Assembly: GCA_963740395.1 (NCBI GenBank)
Contig: CAVUEP010000006.1
Coordinates: 29,320-93,319 of the forward strand
DNA length: 64,000 nt
Direction of reading: 5' to 3'
DNA from: CADEEN01 sp963740395
GTDB lineage: Bacteria > Pseudomonadota > Gammaproteobacteria > Burkholderiales > Burkholderiaceae_C
The notes under the pieces are model-generated. The model searched no databases. It worked only from the letters and a program-made list of their open reading frames with translations, and was not told the origin of the DNA. Below, piece by piece: positions 9,243 through 21,060 of the stretch (its first letter is position 1; every line of letters starts with the position of its first letter). The position numbers and the translations under genes are program-made.

Positions 9243-10159
9243 GCCGTGGCCTTCTCGCGCTTGGTCAGCAGGGCCTTGGCCGCCCGCGAGACCGGCGAGC
9301 GGCCGAGCACGCCGGAGATGAAGGCGCCGGCGTCGACCAGCGCGTCGAGGTCGATGCCGGTGTCGATGCCCAGCCCGTTCGAGCATGAAGACCACGTCTT
9401 CGGTGGCGACGTTGCCGGTGGCGCCCTTGGCGTAGGGGCAGCCGCCCAGGCCGGCCACGCTGGCGTCGAAGGTGTGAATGCCGAGCTCGAGGCAGGCGTA
9501 GATGTTGGCCAGCGCCTGGCCGTAGGTGTCGTGGAAATGGCCGCTGACCTCGGCCAGCGGGTAATGCTTCAGCGCGCGCTCGAGCGCCGCCTGCGCGCGC
9601 CGCGGCGTGCCCACGCCGATGGTGTCGGCGACGCCGACATGCTGCACGCCGATGTCCTTCATCAGCCGCACCACGCGCTCGACCTCGTCGGGGCTGACCT
9701 CGCCCTGGTAGGGGCAGCCCAGCGCGCAGGAGATCGCGCCGCGCACCTTCACGCCCGCGGCCCGCGCGGCCTGCGCCACCGGCGCGAAAGCGTTCGATGC
9801 TCTCCTCGATGCTGCAGTTGATGTTGCGCTGGCTGAAGGCCTCGCTGGCAGCGCCGAAGACCACCACCTCGTCGGGCCGGGTCGGCAGCGCGGCCTCCAG
9901 GCCTTTCATGTTGGGCACCAGCACGCTGTAGCGCACGCCGGCGCTGCGTTCGATGGCGGCCATCACGGCCGCGCCGTCGGCCATCTGCGGCACCCATTTC
10001 GGCGAAACGAAACTGGTGACCTCGATTTCCTTCAGGCCCGCGGCCTGCAGGCGGTGCACGAGCTCGACCTTGTGCGCGGTTTCAACCGGCTGCGCTTTCG
10101 TTCTGCAGGCCATCGCGCGGGCCGACATCGACCAGGGTGACGTGGGTGGGCAGGGACAT
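9239..10159 (-). CDS. mvaB: Hydroxymethylglutaryl-CoA lyase
   Basis: Cleaves 3-hydroxy-3-methylglutaryl-CoA to acetyl-CoA and acetoacetate, the last step of leucine degradation. The TIM-barrel family motifs are clear: VDVGPRDGLQNE at the N-terminus, EVTSFVSPKWVPQMAD, VFGAASEAFSQRNINCSIEE, ADTIGVGTP, VSGHFHDTYGQALAN and AGLGGCPYAKGATGNVATED, the last holding the catalytic Cys loop. Three single-base frame changes occur, near 10102, at 9787-9789 (AAA where AA restores the frame) and near 9381. The start ATG at 10159 is directly before SLPTHVTLVDVGPRDG. It is separated from the other liu genes by a plus-strand gene and so must have its own promoter in the 120-bp gap upstream. Confidence 0.92.
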
Positions 10160-10281
10160 CGTGAATTACTTCTCGGTTGGCGGTCAGCGGCCACTTTAAC
10201 GCGGGGTCTCGCGCCCCCGAGCCGAGGGTGGTCATTGCCGCGCGCGCGGCGCAGACTGGTCCGGCACCCACAGGACCACTC

Positions 10282-10608
10282 ATGGACCCCCGCACCGTTC
10301 TCGCCAACCGCATCGACCTGCACCTGCGCCACCAGCTGGGCCAGGGCATCGACCCGGCGCGCGCGCTGCGGGACGAGCGTTACGTGCGCGACGTGCTGCT
10401 GGTCTGCGAGGCGATGGTCGGCACCGACTTGCCGCGCCTGGCGCGGCAGTTCCGCGTCGCCGGCAAGCGCATGGCGGACGAAGCGCGCCGCCCTGGGCAG
10501 GACACGGGGCCACCGCAGGATTGGGCGGCGAACACCTCGGGCTTCGGTGTCTCGCAGCCGCCGCAGGCGCCTGGGCGCAAGGGGCGGGAGGTCAATCCGC
10601 CCTGGTTC

Positions 10609-10635
<27 letters not shown>
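10282..10635 (+). CDS. Conserved-looking hypothetical protein
   Basis: A 117-residue soluble protein beginning MDPRTVLANRIDLHLRHQLG. The N-terminal 60 residues are predicted helical and charged (ALRDERYVRDVLLVCEAM), and the C-terminal half is Pro/Gly-rich and probably disordered. I do not recognise the family. Divergent from the HMG-CoA lyase gene and convergent with MCC alpha, whose 3' end overlaps it by 27 bp. Codon use is normal for the window. The start ATG at 10282 is the only good one before the helical region. Confidence 0.6.
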
Positions 10636-12637
<2,002 letters not shown>

Positions 12638-12681
12638 TCAGGCTCCCGCGGCTCGAACGCAATCAGGCTCTTCTCGAACAC

Positions 12682-13313
12682 TCAGACGCCTCCGGGTCTC
12701 GCCTGCGTGGGCATGAAGTGCCCGCGCAGCCTGTGCGCCAGACCGCGCAGGAACTTGAACAGCAATACCGTCACGGTCACCATCAGCACCAGCAGCAAGC
12801 GCCAGGGCGACGAAGAACAACTCAGGGTGCTGCCACGACAGCCACAGCATGCCGGGGACCAGCGCATCGCCGGCCAGCGACAGGCCGATGTTGGAGAACG
12901 GCTCGGGCGACGAGTTGGCCGCGGCGCGCGTGGTGGCCTTGGCGGTATGCGCCGTGGCCGCCAGCGTACCGCCGAGCAGCGCCGCGACCGTGGCCCAGGT
13001 GGCTTGGTCGCCGCCGAACACGCCGTAGGCCAGCGCGGCACCCGCGGGAATGCGGATGAAGGTGTGCACGCTGTCCCACAGGCTGTCGACCCAGGGCACC
13101 TTGTCGGCCAGGAACTCGACCAGCAACAGGGCGCCACTGGCGTAGAGCATCGCCGGCTGCTGCAGCACCGACAGCCCGCTGGGCAGGCTCGACCCACCCG
13201 AGCGCGCCGGCCAGGCCGGTCAGGAACACCACGGCGTACAGGCGCAGCCCGCTGGCCCAGCCCAGGGCCGCAGCCACGGCGATCAACTGGGTGGTGTCGA
13301 GTTCGGTGGCCAT
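12682..13313 (-). CDS. DUF4126 membrane protein
   Basis: A membrane protein of about 210 residues. Family features are AAALGWASGLRLYAVVFLTG at the N-terminus, VEFLADKVPWVDSLWDSVHT in the middle, and hydrophobic segments AALAYGVFGG and ALLGGTLAATAHTAKA. A final transmembrane helix (VLMVTVTVLLFKFLRG) ends with a short basic tail. Frames change near 13190 and near 12805. Function is unknown to me. It is placed between the hydratase gene (6 bp upstream) and MCC alpha, all on one strand, so it is cotranscribed with leucine-degradation genes; that may be coincidence of operon shuffling or hint at a transport role. Confidence 0.8.
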
Positions 13314-13319
13314 GCTTCG

Positions 13320-14100
13320 TCAGGCCTGCCAGGGAGGCGCGGTCTTGCTCAGGAAACTCTGCACCCCGGCCTTGCCCTCGGCGCTGGCGCGGATGTCGGC
13401 GATGCGGCGCGCGGTGTCGGCGCGCAAGTCCGCGTCGATCGGCCGCCCGGCCAGGTCCTGCACCAGGCGCTTGCAGGCCTTGACCGCGGCCGGGCCGTTG
13501 GCCGACCAGCGCGGCCACGATCTCGGCCACCTTGGCGTCGAGGGCGTCGGCCGCAACCACCTCGTGGACGAAGCCGAGCGACTTGGCGATGGCTGCATCG
13601 AAGCGCTCGGCCGTGGTGAAGTAGCGCCGCGAGGCCTGCTCACCCAGGGCCTGGATGACGTAGGGGCCGATGGTCGCCGGCAGCAGGCCGAGCCTGGCCT
13701 CGGACAGGCAGAACGTGACACCTTCGGCCGCGACCAGCACGTCGCAGACGGCCGCCAGGCCCACGCCGCCGGCGTAGCAGTCGCCGTGGATGCGCCCGAC
13801 CACCGGCAAGGGGCAGCGGTAGACCGCCCACAGCATGTCGGCCAGGCCCTGGGCGTCGGCGCGGTTCTGCTCCCAGCTGTAGTCGGCCATCGCGCGCATC
13901 CACGACAGGTCGGCGCCGGCGCAGAAGGCCTTGCCGTGGCCGCCCAGCACGATGGCGCGCAGGTCGGCGTCGGCGCCGAGCTCGGTGAAGGCCTGCGTCA
14001 GTTCGGCGATCACGGCGTCGTTGAAGGCGTTGCGCACCTCCGGGCGGTTCAGATAGACATGGACAACCGGGCCGTCGCGGCGAACGTCGAGCGTGCTCAT
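13320..14100 (-). CDS. liuC: Methylglutaconyl-CoA hydratase (enoyl-CoA hydratase family)
   Basis: Crotonase-fold enzyme; from its context it hydrates 3-methylglutaconyl-CoA to HMG-CoA between MCC and HMG-CoA lyase. Visible features are GHGKAFCAGADLSWM (first oxyanion-hole loop), RIHGDCYAGGVGLAAVCD (second), and the SEARLGLLPATIGPYV segment with the usual Glu region. Near 13500 an extra G breaks the frame; the other frame continues NGPAAVKACKRLVQDLAGRP to the stop at 13320. The ATG at 14100 overlaps the stop of the GNAT-DinB gene (ATGA), so the two are translationally coupled. Substrate assignment rests on neighbourhood. Confidence 0.88.
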
Positions 14101-15149
14101 GGCCGTTGCGCCTCTTCGTGCAGCATGGCCACGACGTCCAGTGGTGGCACTGGCCGGCCCAGACCCATGAACGCGGCGCAGATCCGCCCGCGCTGGTGGC
14201 TGGCATGGTCAAACATGTGCAGCAACGCCTCGGCCATCGACAACATGTCAGGCTCGCCAGGGCCTTGTTCGAAGCGCAGCTGGCCGTGCAGCCGATCCTG
14301 CGGCCAGGCCTCGATCAGGTCGATCCAGGCCGCCGCTGCGTCATGCAAGCGACTCGCCAACACGCGCCGGTCGGTCTCGGCTGGCGTGGCCACCGGGTCC
14401 GAGACGAGCGCCGTCGCGCTGAGGCGAGGCCACCAGACCTCGCGTTCGGACGCCAGCCACCGGCTCAGCGTGCCATGGATATCGCCCAAGCCGGGAGCCT
14501 GCGGCAGCCCGTACTCGGCGTCGTCGAGGGCTTCCACCGCAAGCAACACGCGACGGGTGGCCCAGAGATGGTGACGCGCCATGAGCAGCAGCGGCGCGCG
14601 CAGCGACGACTGCTGCAAGTCCTTGCGGAAGAGCACGCTGCGATAGGTCTTGCCTGGCCATTGCACGTGATCGATCGGCCGGTAGCCCATGTGGCGATAG
14701 AAGGCGCACAGTTCGGTCGCCCCCTCGGCCATGTCCGTCGCCAACGCGAGATAGCCGCGCGTCGTTGCCCAGTCCTCGGCCTGGCGCAGCAGCAGCCGGC
14801 CCAGTCCCTTTCCCTGGCAGCGCGGATCGACCGCATACTGGTGAAAGCGGCTGACGCCGCTGTCCTTGTAGTGCGGGACGCTGTCTGCCAGCGAGCCGGG
14901 CACGATGTCCATCGGACTGCAGACGGTCACGGTGCCCACCAGTTCTCCGTCGAGCAGCGCCACGAAGGTCTGACCCGACAGCGTGCGTGCGCGCGTCTCG
15001 GCCTCGGTCTGCGTAGCGGCCGTCAGATTCATGCCGCGCGCCGCCAAAGCCTGGTAGGCACGGTGCATCAGCTGCGTCAGCTGCGCATTCGAGTCGCGCA
15101 TCGCCAGTGCGCGAACCTCGAACGTGGCACTCTGTGGGGGGCCGAACAT
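14097..15149 (-). CDS. GNAT acetyltransferase fused to DinB-like domain
   Basis: A 350-residue two-domain protein. Residues about 10-180 are a GNAT acyltransferase with the acetyl-CoA loop (YAVDPRCQGKGLGRLLLRQA) and FYRHMGYRPID. Residues about 185-350 form a four-helix DinB-like domain with possible metal ligands (ARHHLWATRRVLLAVEAL early and MFDHASHQRGRI late). The gene is unbroken, so the fusion is real in this sequence. It starts 12 bp after MCC beta and overlaps the start of liuC by 4 bp, so it is a full member of the liu operon. No substrate can be named; acylation control of the pathway or thiol/toxin handling are both conceivable. Confidence 0.85.
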   Translation of the reverse strand: MFGPPQSATFEVRALAMRDSNAQLTQLMHRAYQALAARGMNLTAATQTEAETRARTLSGQTFVALLDGELVGTVTVCSPMDIVPGSLADSVPHYKDSGVSRFHQYAVDPRCQGKGLGRLLLRQAEDWATTRGYLALATDMAEGATELCAFYRHMGYRPIDHVQWPGKTYRSVLFRKDLQQSSLRAPLLLMARHHLWATRRVLLAVEALDDAEYGLPQAPGLGDIHGTLSRWLASEREVWWPRLSATALVSDPVATPAETDRRVLASRLHDAAAAWIDLIEAWPQDRLHGQLRFEQGPGEPDMLSMAEALLHMFDHASHQRGRICAAFMGLGRPVPPLDVVAMLHEEAQRP

Positions 15150-15161
15150 TTCGCGCCGACC

Positions 15162-16784
15162 TTACATGCGAAAGACACCGAAGCGCGTGTCGGCGATCGG
15201 CGCGTTCAGACTGGCCGATAAACCCAGCGCCAGCACCCGGCGCGTGTCGGCGGGGTCGATGACGCCGTCGTCCCACAGCCGCGCGCTGGCGTAATAGGGG
15301 TGGCCCTGCACTTCGTACTGGGTGCGCAACGGCGCCTTGAAGGCTTCTTCCTCCTCGGCGCTCCAGGCCCCGCCCTTGGCCTCGATGCCGTCGCGACGCA
15401 CCGTGGCCAGCACGCTCGCGGCCTGCTCGCCACCCATCACGGAGATGCGCGCGTTGGGCCACATCCAAAGCAGGCGCGGGCCGAAGGCGCGGCCACACAT
15501 GCCGTAGTTGCCGGCACCGAAGCTGCCGCCGATGATGACCGTGAACTTGGGCACCGCGGCGCAGGCCACGGCCGTCACCATCTTGGCCCCGGCGCGGGCG
15601 ATGCCTTCGTTCTCGACCTTGCGGCCGACCATGAAGCCGGTGATGTTCTGCAGGAACACCAACGCAATCTTGCGCTGGCAGCACAGCTCGATGAAATGCG
15701 CGCCCTTGTTGGCGCTTTCGGTGAAGAGGATGCCGTTGTTGGCGACGATGCCCACCGGCATGCCCTCGATGTGGGCGAAGCCGCAGACCAGGGTGCTGCC
15801 ATAGCGCGCCTTGAATTCATCGAAGGCGCTGGCGTCGACGATGCGGGCGATGATTTCGCGCACGTCGAAGGGCTTGCGCGTATCGGTCGGAATCACGCCA
15901 TGCAGTTCCTGCGGGTCGCAGCTCGGCTCGCGCGGAGGCAGGCGGGCCATCTCAGGCGCCTTGCGCCAGTTCAGCCCGGCAATGGCCTGGCGCGCCAGCG
16001 CCAGCGCGTGGGTGTCGTTCTCGGCCAGATGGTCGGCCACGCCCGAGAGCCGCGTGTGCACGTCGCCGCCACCGAGGTCTTCGGCGCTGACGACTTCGCC
16101 GGTGGCGGCCTTCACCAGCGGCGGGCCGCCGAGAAAGATCGTGCCCTGGTCACGCACGATGATGGTCTCGTCGCTCATCGCCGGCACATAGGCGCCGCCC
16201 GCGGTGCACGACCCCATCACGACCGCGATCTGCGGGATGCCCGCTGCGCTCATCAAAGCCTGGTTGAAGAAGATGCGGCCGAAGTGGTCGCGGTCGGGGA
16301 AGACCTCGTCCTGGTTGGGCAGGTTGGCGCCGCCACTGTCGACGAGGTAGATGCAGGGCAGCCGGTTCTCGCGCGCCACCTCCTGCGCGCGTAGGTGTTT
16401 CTTCACCGTCAGCGGGTAGTAGGTGCCGCCCTTGACGGTGGCGTCGTTGCAGACGATCACGCATTCGACGCCCGAGACGCGGCCGATGCCGGTGATCACG
16501 CCCGCGCCCGGTGCGGCATCGCTGCCGTCGCGGTCCTGGTAGACGCCCATCGCGGCCAGCGGCGCAATCTCGAGGAAGGGTGTGTCCGCGTCCAGCAGCA
16601 TCTCGACGCGCTCGCGCGGCAGCAGCTTTCCGCGCGCCAGGTGCTTGGCCCGCGGGCCCTCGCCACCACCCTGCGCGATCACGGCCAGCTTGGCGTTCAG
16701 ATCGTCGACCAGCGCGCGCATCGCGGCCGCGTTGGCCCTGAATTCTTCCGAGCGGGGTTTGAGTTTGCTGGCCAGCGTGGGCAT
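15162..16784 (-). CDS. liuB: Methylcrotonyl-CoA carboxylase, carboxyltransferase beta subunit
   Basis: Transfers carboxyl from biotin to 3-methylcrotonyl-CoA. Unbroken, about 540 residues. Family features are ARGKLLPRERVEMLLD near the N-terminus, VIVCNDATVKGGTYYPLTVK, LPCIYLVDSGGANLPNQDEV, VMGSCTAGGAYVPAMSDE, NNGILFTESANKGAHFIELC and IIGGSFGAGNYGMCGRAFGP. I choose the ATG at 16784 (MPTLASKLKPRSEEF). A longer reading to 16823 would place the coding region over the palindromic operator at 16806-16825, which is unlikely. First gene of the liu operon here. The expected isovaleryl-CoA dehydrogenase gene (liuA) is not in the window. Confidence 0.95.
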   Translation of the reverse strand: MPTLASKLKPRSEEFRANAAAMRALVDDLNAKLAVIAQGGGEGPRAKHLARGKLLPRERVEMLLDADTPFLEIAPLAAMGVYQDRDGSDAAPGAGVITGIGRVSGVECVIVCNDATVKGGTYYPLTVKKHLRAQEVARENRLPCIYLVDSGGANLPNQDEVFPDRDHFGRIFFNQALMSAAGIPQIAVVMGSCTAGGAYVPAMSDETIIVRDQGTIFLGGPPLVKAATGEVVSAEDLGGGDVHTRLSGVADHLAENDTHALALARQAIAGLNWRKAPEMARLPPREPSCDPQELHGVIPTDTRKPFDVREIIARIVDASAFDEFKARYGSTLVCGFAHIEGMPVGIVANNGILFTESANKGAHFIELCCQRKIALVFLQNITGFMVGRKVENEGIARAGAKMVTAVACAAVPKFTVIIGGSFGAGNYGMCGRAFGPRLLWMWPNARISVMGGEQAASVLATVRRDGIEAKGGAWSAEEEEAFKAPLRTQYEVQGHPYYASARLWDDGVIDPADTRRVLALGLSASLNAPIADTRFGVFRM

Positions 16785-16805
16785 GGATGGAGTCTTTCGC
16801 GGCTC

Positions 16806-16825
16806 AATTGACGTGCACGTCAATT
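16806..16825. promoter_or_regulatory. Perfect 20-bp palindrome, probable LiuR-type operator
   Basis: AATTGACGTGCACGTCAATT is self-complementary over all 20 bases and lies 22-41 bases upstream of the liuB start codon. Its TTGACGT-NN-ACGTCAA form is like the operators described for MerR-family LiuR regulators of branched-chain amino acid catabolism (from memory). Repression of liuB and the downstream genes, relieved by a pathway intermediate, is inferred. No regulator gene of this type is in the window. Confidence 0.75.
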
Positions 16826-16872
16826 CTAGGGTCGCCTACCGCCCCACCCGCGGCGCCGCCCGCGGCGCGCCC

Positions 16873-17280
16873 TCAGCCCCGCTTGTCGGCCTTCCTGGCG
16901 TGTTCTGCCACGGGTGCGCCCGCGCCCTTCCAGGCCGTGAAGCCGCCATCGATATGCGCCACCTTCTCCAGGCCCATCTCCTGCAACGTGCGCGTGGCCA
17001 GGGCCGAACGCCAACCCGCCGCGCAAAACAGAACGAACTGCTTGTTCTGGCCGAACACCGGCTTGTGATACGGGCTCTCGGTGTCGACCCAGAACTCGAG
17101 CATGCCGCGCGGGGCGTGGAAGGCGCCCGGAATGACGCCTTCGCGCTCGAGTTCGCGCACATCGCGGATATCGATGAACTGCACGTCGTCACGGCCGTGC
17201 AGTTCACGCGCGTCCTCGACGCTGAAGGTGGTGATGACGTCCATCGCGTCGGCGACCATCGACTTCGCGGTCTTCTTCAT
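16873..17280 (-). CDS. Single-domain rhodanese-like protein
   Basis: A 135-residue rhodanese-homology protein. The Asp-Arg pair of the fold (VQFIDIRDVRELEREGVIPG) and the active-site loop with catalytic Cys (FVLFCAAGWRSA) are present, followed by the closing HIDGGFTAWKGAGAP. Such proteins carry persulfide sulfur; the acceptor is unknown. Start at 17280 (MKKTAKSMVADAM). It lies 10 bp after the DsbA-family isomerase gene and is probably cotranscribed with it. No signal peptide. Confidence 0.9.
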   Translation of the reverse strand: MKKTAKSMVADAMDVITTFSVEDARELHGRDDVQFIDIRDVRELEREGVIPGAFHAPRGMLEFWVDTESPYHKPVFGQNKQFVLFCAAGWRSALATRTLQEMGLEKVAHIDGGFTAWKGAGAPVAEHARKADKRG

Positions 17281-17290
17281 GGCGTCTCCC

Positions 17291-17914
17291 TCACATCACG
17301 GTATGTGCAAAGTCGGCCTGCCCGGCCAACCACTGTTCGATCTGCGCGCGCCGGTCATTGCCCCAGAAGGGCTCGGCGTCGACGATGAAGAACGGCGCGC
17401 CGAACACGCCGGCCGCAATCGCCGCATCGTTCTCGCGTTTCAGGCGCTCTTTCCAGAGCGGGTCGGTGTAGGCCGCGCGCGCCGCCGCCGCGTCCACGCC
17501 GCTTTGCCCGGCCAGTTCGTCGAGTGCGGCGGTATCGCTCAGGTCGACGCCACGCGTGAAGTAGGCGCGCAGGCCGGCATGGGCCCAGGCCTGCGCGCGT
17601 TCGCGTGACTCGCTGTCGCGCAGCCACCAGAAGATGCGCGCCGCGTTCTGCGTCGGGATCGGGAACTTGGCCGGCTGCTCGAACGGCAGGCCGGCAAAGC
17701 GCGCTGAGCGGGCGAAGTCGCGCAGCGAATACTCGCGCTTGAGCGGGTGCGCCACCGGGCTCTTCAGTTCCGCGGCCTGGAACGTGGCCCCCAACAGGAT
17801 CGCGTGCCAGTTGACGGCCCGGCCGTGCCGCGCGGCAACGGCACCGACCCACTCGCTCGCGATGTAAGAGTACGGCGACGAAAAGTCGAAGTAGAAGTCA
17901 ATCGCAGGTTGCAT
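17291..17914 (-). CDS. DsbA-family 2-hydroxychromene-2-carboxylate isomerase-like protein
   Basis: A 207-residue glutathione-transferase kappa/HCCA-isomerase-type protein. The N-terminus IDFYFDFSSPYSYIASEWV has the Ser replacing the Cys pair of DsbA, as is usual in this family. The C-terminal GVFGAPFFIVDAEPFWGNDR is also diagnostic. The true substrate cannot be told from sequence; isomerisation in aromatic degradation or general GSH-dependent chemistry are options. The ATG at 17914 begins six residues before the first beta strand. It precedes the rhodanese gene by 10 bp. A related protein is encoded at 62473-63099. Confidence 0.88.
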   Translation of the reverse strand: MQPAIDFYFDFSSPYSYIASEWVGAVAARHGRAVNWHAILLGATFQAAELKSPVAHPLKREYSLRDFARSARFAGLPFEQPAKFPIPTQNAARIFWWLRDSESRERAQAWAHAGLRAYFTRGVDLSDTAALDELAGQSGVDAAAARAAYTDPLWKERLKRENDAAIAAGVFGAPFFIVDAEPFWGNDRRAQIEQWLAGQADFAHTVM

Positions 17915-18028
17915 AGATCGCAGCGTACACGCAGTAGCGAAACTGTCCAGCGGGCGTCGCAGCGAGGGTAGTGCTGATACCAACCAAGCAGGCGCCGCGG
18001 ATCCGGCTCCGCCGGTCCGCCAGCGCCG

Positions 18029-18067
18029 CCCCCTTGAGGGGGAGCGGCGCAGCCGCTTCGGGGGTGG
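18029..18067 (+). repeat. Intergenic hairpin repeat, copy A
   Basis: A 39-base GC-rich element between the isomerase gene and the 3' end of trkH. It carries a C5/G5 outer arm (CCCCCTTGAGGGGG), an inner stem of AGCGGC and GCCGCT, and a final CGGGGGTGG. Copy B at 39104-39142 is in the opposite orientation and differs at 2 of 39 positions. It may act as a terminator or REP-like element. Confidence 0.8.
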
Positions 18068-18070
18068 ACC

Positions 18071-19530
18071 TTACTTCCTCCAGAACTGCGGCGTCAGCAA
18101 CACCAGCACCGACAGCAGCTCGAGGCGCCCCAGCAGCATGCCCACGGTGCAGATCCAGGTCTGCAGGTCCGTCAGGCTGCGAAAGTTGACCGACGGTCCG
18201 ACGTCGCCCAGCCCCGGGCCGATGTTGTTGACGCTGGCGATCACGGCCGTGAACGCGGTCACGACGTCCAGGCCGGTGAACAGCATCACCAGGGTCAGCC
18301 CGGACATCGTGGCGCCATAGACCAGCATGAACGCCAGCACCATCGAGATCACCTGCTGCGGCACCACCTGGCCATCGACCTTGACTGGGCTCACGGCACG
18401 CGGATGCACGATGCGCACCAGTTCGTGCCGCGCCTGCTTGAGCAGCAGCACCATGCGGACCATCTTGATGCCGCCGCTGGTTGAGCCCGCGCAGCCGGCA
18501 AAGCAGCCCAGCAGGATCATCAACAGCGGCGCGAACAGCGGCCATTGCGCGTAGTCGGTCGACGAGTAGCCGGTGGTGGTGGCCAGCGAGACGACATGGA
18601 AGCCGGTGTGACGCAATGCCGACAGCGCGTCCGGGTAGGCGTGGTGGCCGATCAGGTAGGCGGCGATCAGCGCGGTCGCACCGAGGATGACGATCAGGTA
18701 CGCGCGTGTCTCGACGCAGCGCAGCAGCGGCATGAACGAGCGGGTGCGCCAGACGACGAAGTAGCGCGCGAAGCTGACGCCCGCCAGCAGCATGAAGACG
18801 ATCGCCACGCCCTCGATCTGGGCCGAGTTCCAGAAGCCGAAGCTGGCGTCGTGCGACGAGAAGCCGCCCAGGCCGACGGTGCTGCACATGTGCATGAACG
18901 CGTCCGCCCAGCCCATGCCCGCCGCACGGTAGGCACAACATGCACGCCAATGCCAGGCCGAAGTAGACGCTCCACAGGCCGCGCGCGGTCTCGGCGATGC
19001 GCGGCGTGAGCTTGGAGTCCTTCATCGGCCCCGGCGTCTCGGCCTTGTAGAGCTGCGTGCCGCCGACACCCAGCATCGGCAGGATCGCCACCGCCAGCAC
19101 GATGACGCCCAGGCCGCCGATCAGTTGCAGGAAGCAACGCCAGACATTGATCGACAACGGCAGCGCGTCGAGCCCCGAGAGCGCGGTCGCGCCGGTCGCG
19201 GTCAGGCCCGACATGGCCTCGAAGTAGGCGTCGGTGAGGCTCAAGCCCGGGATCTGCAACCACAGCGGCAGCATCGCGAAGGCCGGCAGCACGGTCCAGA
19301 CCAGGGTCACGAGCAGGAAGCCGTCGCGCGGCTGCAGTTCGCGCTTGTAGCGGCGCGCCGACCACCACAGCGCCAGGCCGCTGCCGGCGGTGATGGCGAT
19401 GGCTGCAGTCGAAGACCCCGCGCGCCGCGTCCCCGCCGACCCAGGCAAAGCCCAGCGGCACCAGCATCGTGAGCGCGAAGATGCCCACGATCACGCCGAT
19501 GATCGGCATCAGCGGAAGCAGACTGCCCAT
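18071..19530 (-). CDS. trkH: Potassium uptake protein TrkH (K+ channel subunit)
   Basis: Integral membrane subunit of the Trk potassium system; it needs TrkA, encoded just upstream. It has about ten transmembrane segments and the repeated selectivity-filter loops: EAMSGLTATGATALSG, STVGLGGFSSHDASFG, VVSLATTTGYSSTDY and IASVNNIGPGLGDVG. Two frame changes occur, near 19405 and near 18930 (about one base missing before AAGMGWADAFMH). Starts at 19530 with a hydrophobic segment (LLPLMPIIGVIVGIFALTML). Only 4 bp separate it from the end of trkA. Hairpin repeat A lies immediately downstream and may end the transcript. Confidence 0.93.
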
Positions 19531-19534
19531 GGGG

Positions 19535-20976
19535 TCAGAAGAAGGTGGCCGAGACCTGGAACAGCTTCTCGACCTCGCGCACCTGCTTGCTGGCTCGGAA
19601 TGAAGACGATGACGCGGTCGCCGGTCTGGATCACCGTGTCGTGGTGGGCCATGATGACCTCGGGCGCGGCGTTTCCGCGCTTGTCGCCCAGGTCGGTCTC
19701 GCCCGGCACCGGCAGGCCGCGCACGATGGCGCCGATCTGCGCCCCGCGCGGCAGTGTCAGCTCGTCGATGCGGCGGCCGGCGACCTTGCTCGAGCTCTTG
19801 TCGCCGCGCACCACCGCCTCCAGCGCCTCGGCCGCGCCGCGGCGCAGCGAATGCACCGCCTCCACGTCGCCACGCCGCACATGGGCCAGCAGCTCGCCGA
19901 TGACGGCATGCGGCCGGCGACATGGCGATGTCGATCGTGCGTGCCCTGCATCAGGTCGGCATAGGCCTTGCGGTTGATCAGCGCCAGCACGCGCCGCGCG
20001 CCCATGCGCTTGGCCAGCAGGCAGGCCATGATGTTGTCCTCGTCGTCGCTGGTCAGGGCCAGGAACAGGTCCATGTCCTGCACGTTCTCGTCGGACATCA
20101 GCGTCCTCGTCGGTCGAGTCGCCGTGCAGCATCAGGGTGTCGCTGGGCAACTGCGTGGCCAGGAAGTCGCAGCGCGCGCGATCCCGCTCGATGATCTTGA
20201 CCTGCACATGGCCGCTGCAGCTGGCGCGCCAGGCGCAGCGCGACGCGGCCGCCGCCGGCGATCATGACCCGCTTCACCGGGCGGTCCATGCGGCGCAGCC
20301 CGCCGAGCACGTTGCGCAGTTGCTCGGTGGCCGCGAGCACGAAGACCTCGTCGCCGGGCTCGATGCGCGTGGTGCCGATCAGCTCGTTGATCGGCTTGTC
20401 CTGCTGCCGGTAGATCGCGACGATGCGCATCTCGGCGTCGGGCACGAGTTGCGGAATCTCGGCCAGGCTGTGCTGCACGAGCGGCCCGCCGGCAACGGCG
20501 CGCACCGCGACCAGGCTCAGCAGCCCGGCGCCGAATTCCAGCACCTGCAGCGCCTCGGGGTACTCGATCAGGCGGCGGATGCGACCCGTGATCGACTCCT
20601 CGGGGCAGATCACCTGGTCGACCGCAAAACCACCCTCGCGCGCCATCAGGGGTGCGCCATTCTCGAACTCGGGGCTGCGCAGCCGGGCGATCGTGGTGTT
20701 GACGTTGTACGTCACGTGCGCAATCTTGCAGGCCACGAGATTGGTCTCGTCCATCGGTGCGCAGGCGATGAACAGGTCCGCGTCCTCGATGCCCGCGGCA
20801 CGCAGCACCGAGGGCTGGATGCCGTCACCGCACACGCCCCTCAGGTCCAGGCGATCCTGCAGCGCCGCCAGCCGCGCGGGGTCGATGTCGATCACGGTGA
20901 TGTCGTTGTGCTCGGAAACCAGGCTCTCGGCCACGCTCTCGCCGACGCGACCCGCCCCAAGAATCAGAATGTTCAT
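19535..20976 (-). CDS. trkA: Trk system potassium uptake regulatory protein TrkA
   Basis: Peripheral NAD-binding regulator of TrkH with two Rossmann (RCK-N) and two RCK-C domains. The first Rossmann start NILILGAGRVGESVAESL and the second (KRVMIAGGGRVALRLARQL) are plain, as are the RCK-C parts (EFGAGLLSLVAVRAVAGGPL and LPRGAQIGAIVRG). The frame is broken four times: near 20220, 20100, 19925 and 19595. The C-terminus VREVEKLFQVSATFF is recovered in the last frame, ending at 19535. As each break lies within conserved sequence, I take the gene to be functional. First gene of a trkA-trkH pair. Confidence 0.93.
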
Positions 20977-21060
20977 GGCGGCGCATCTTACGCAGGACGC
21001 CGGCCGCGGGTGCTGCCCTGCGTTGGGGTAGGCTTTGGCACCGACTCTTCCCAATCGTCG

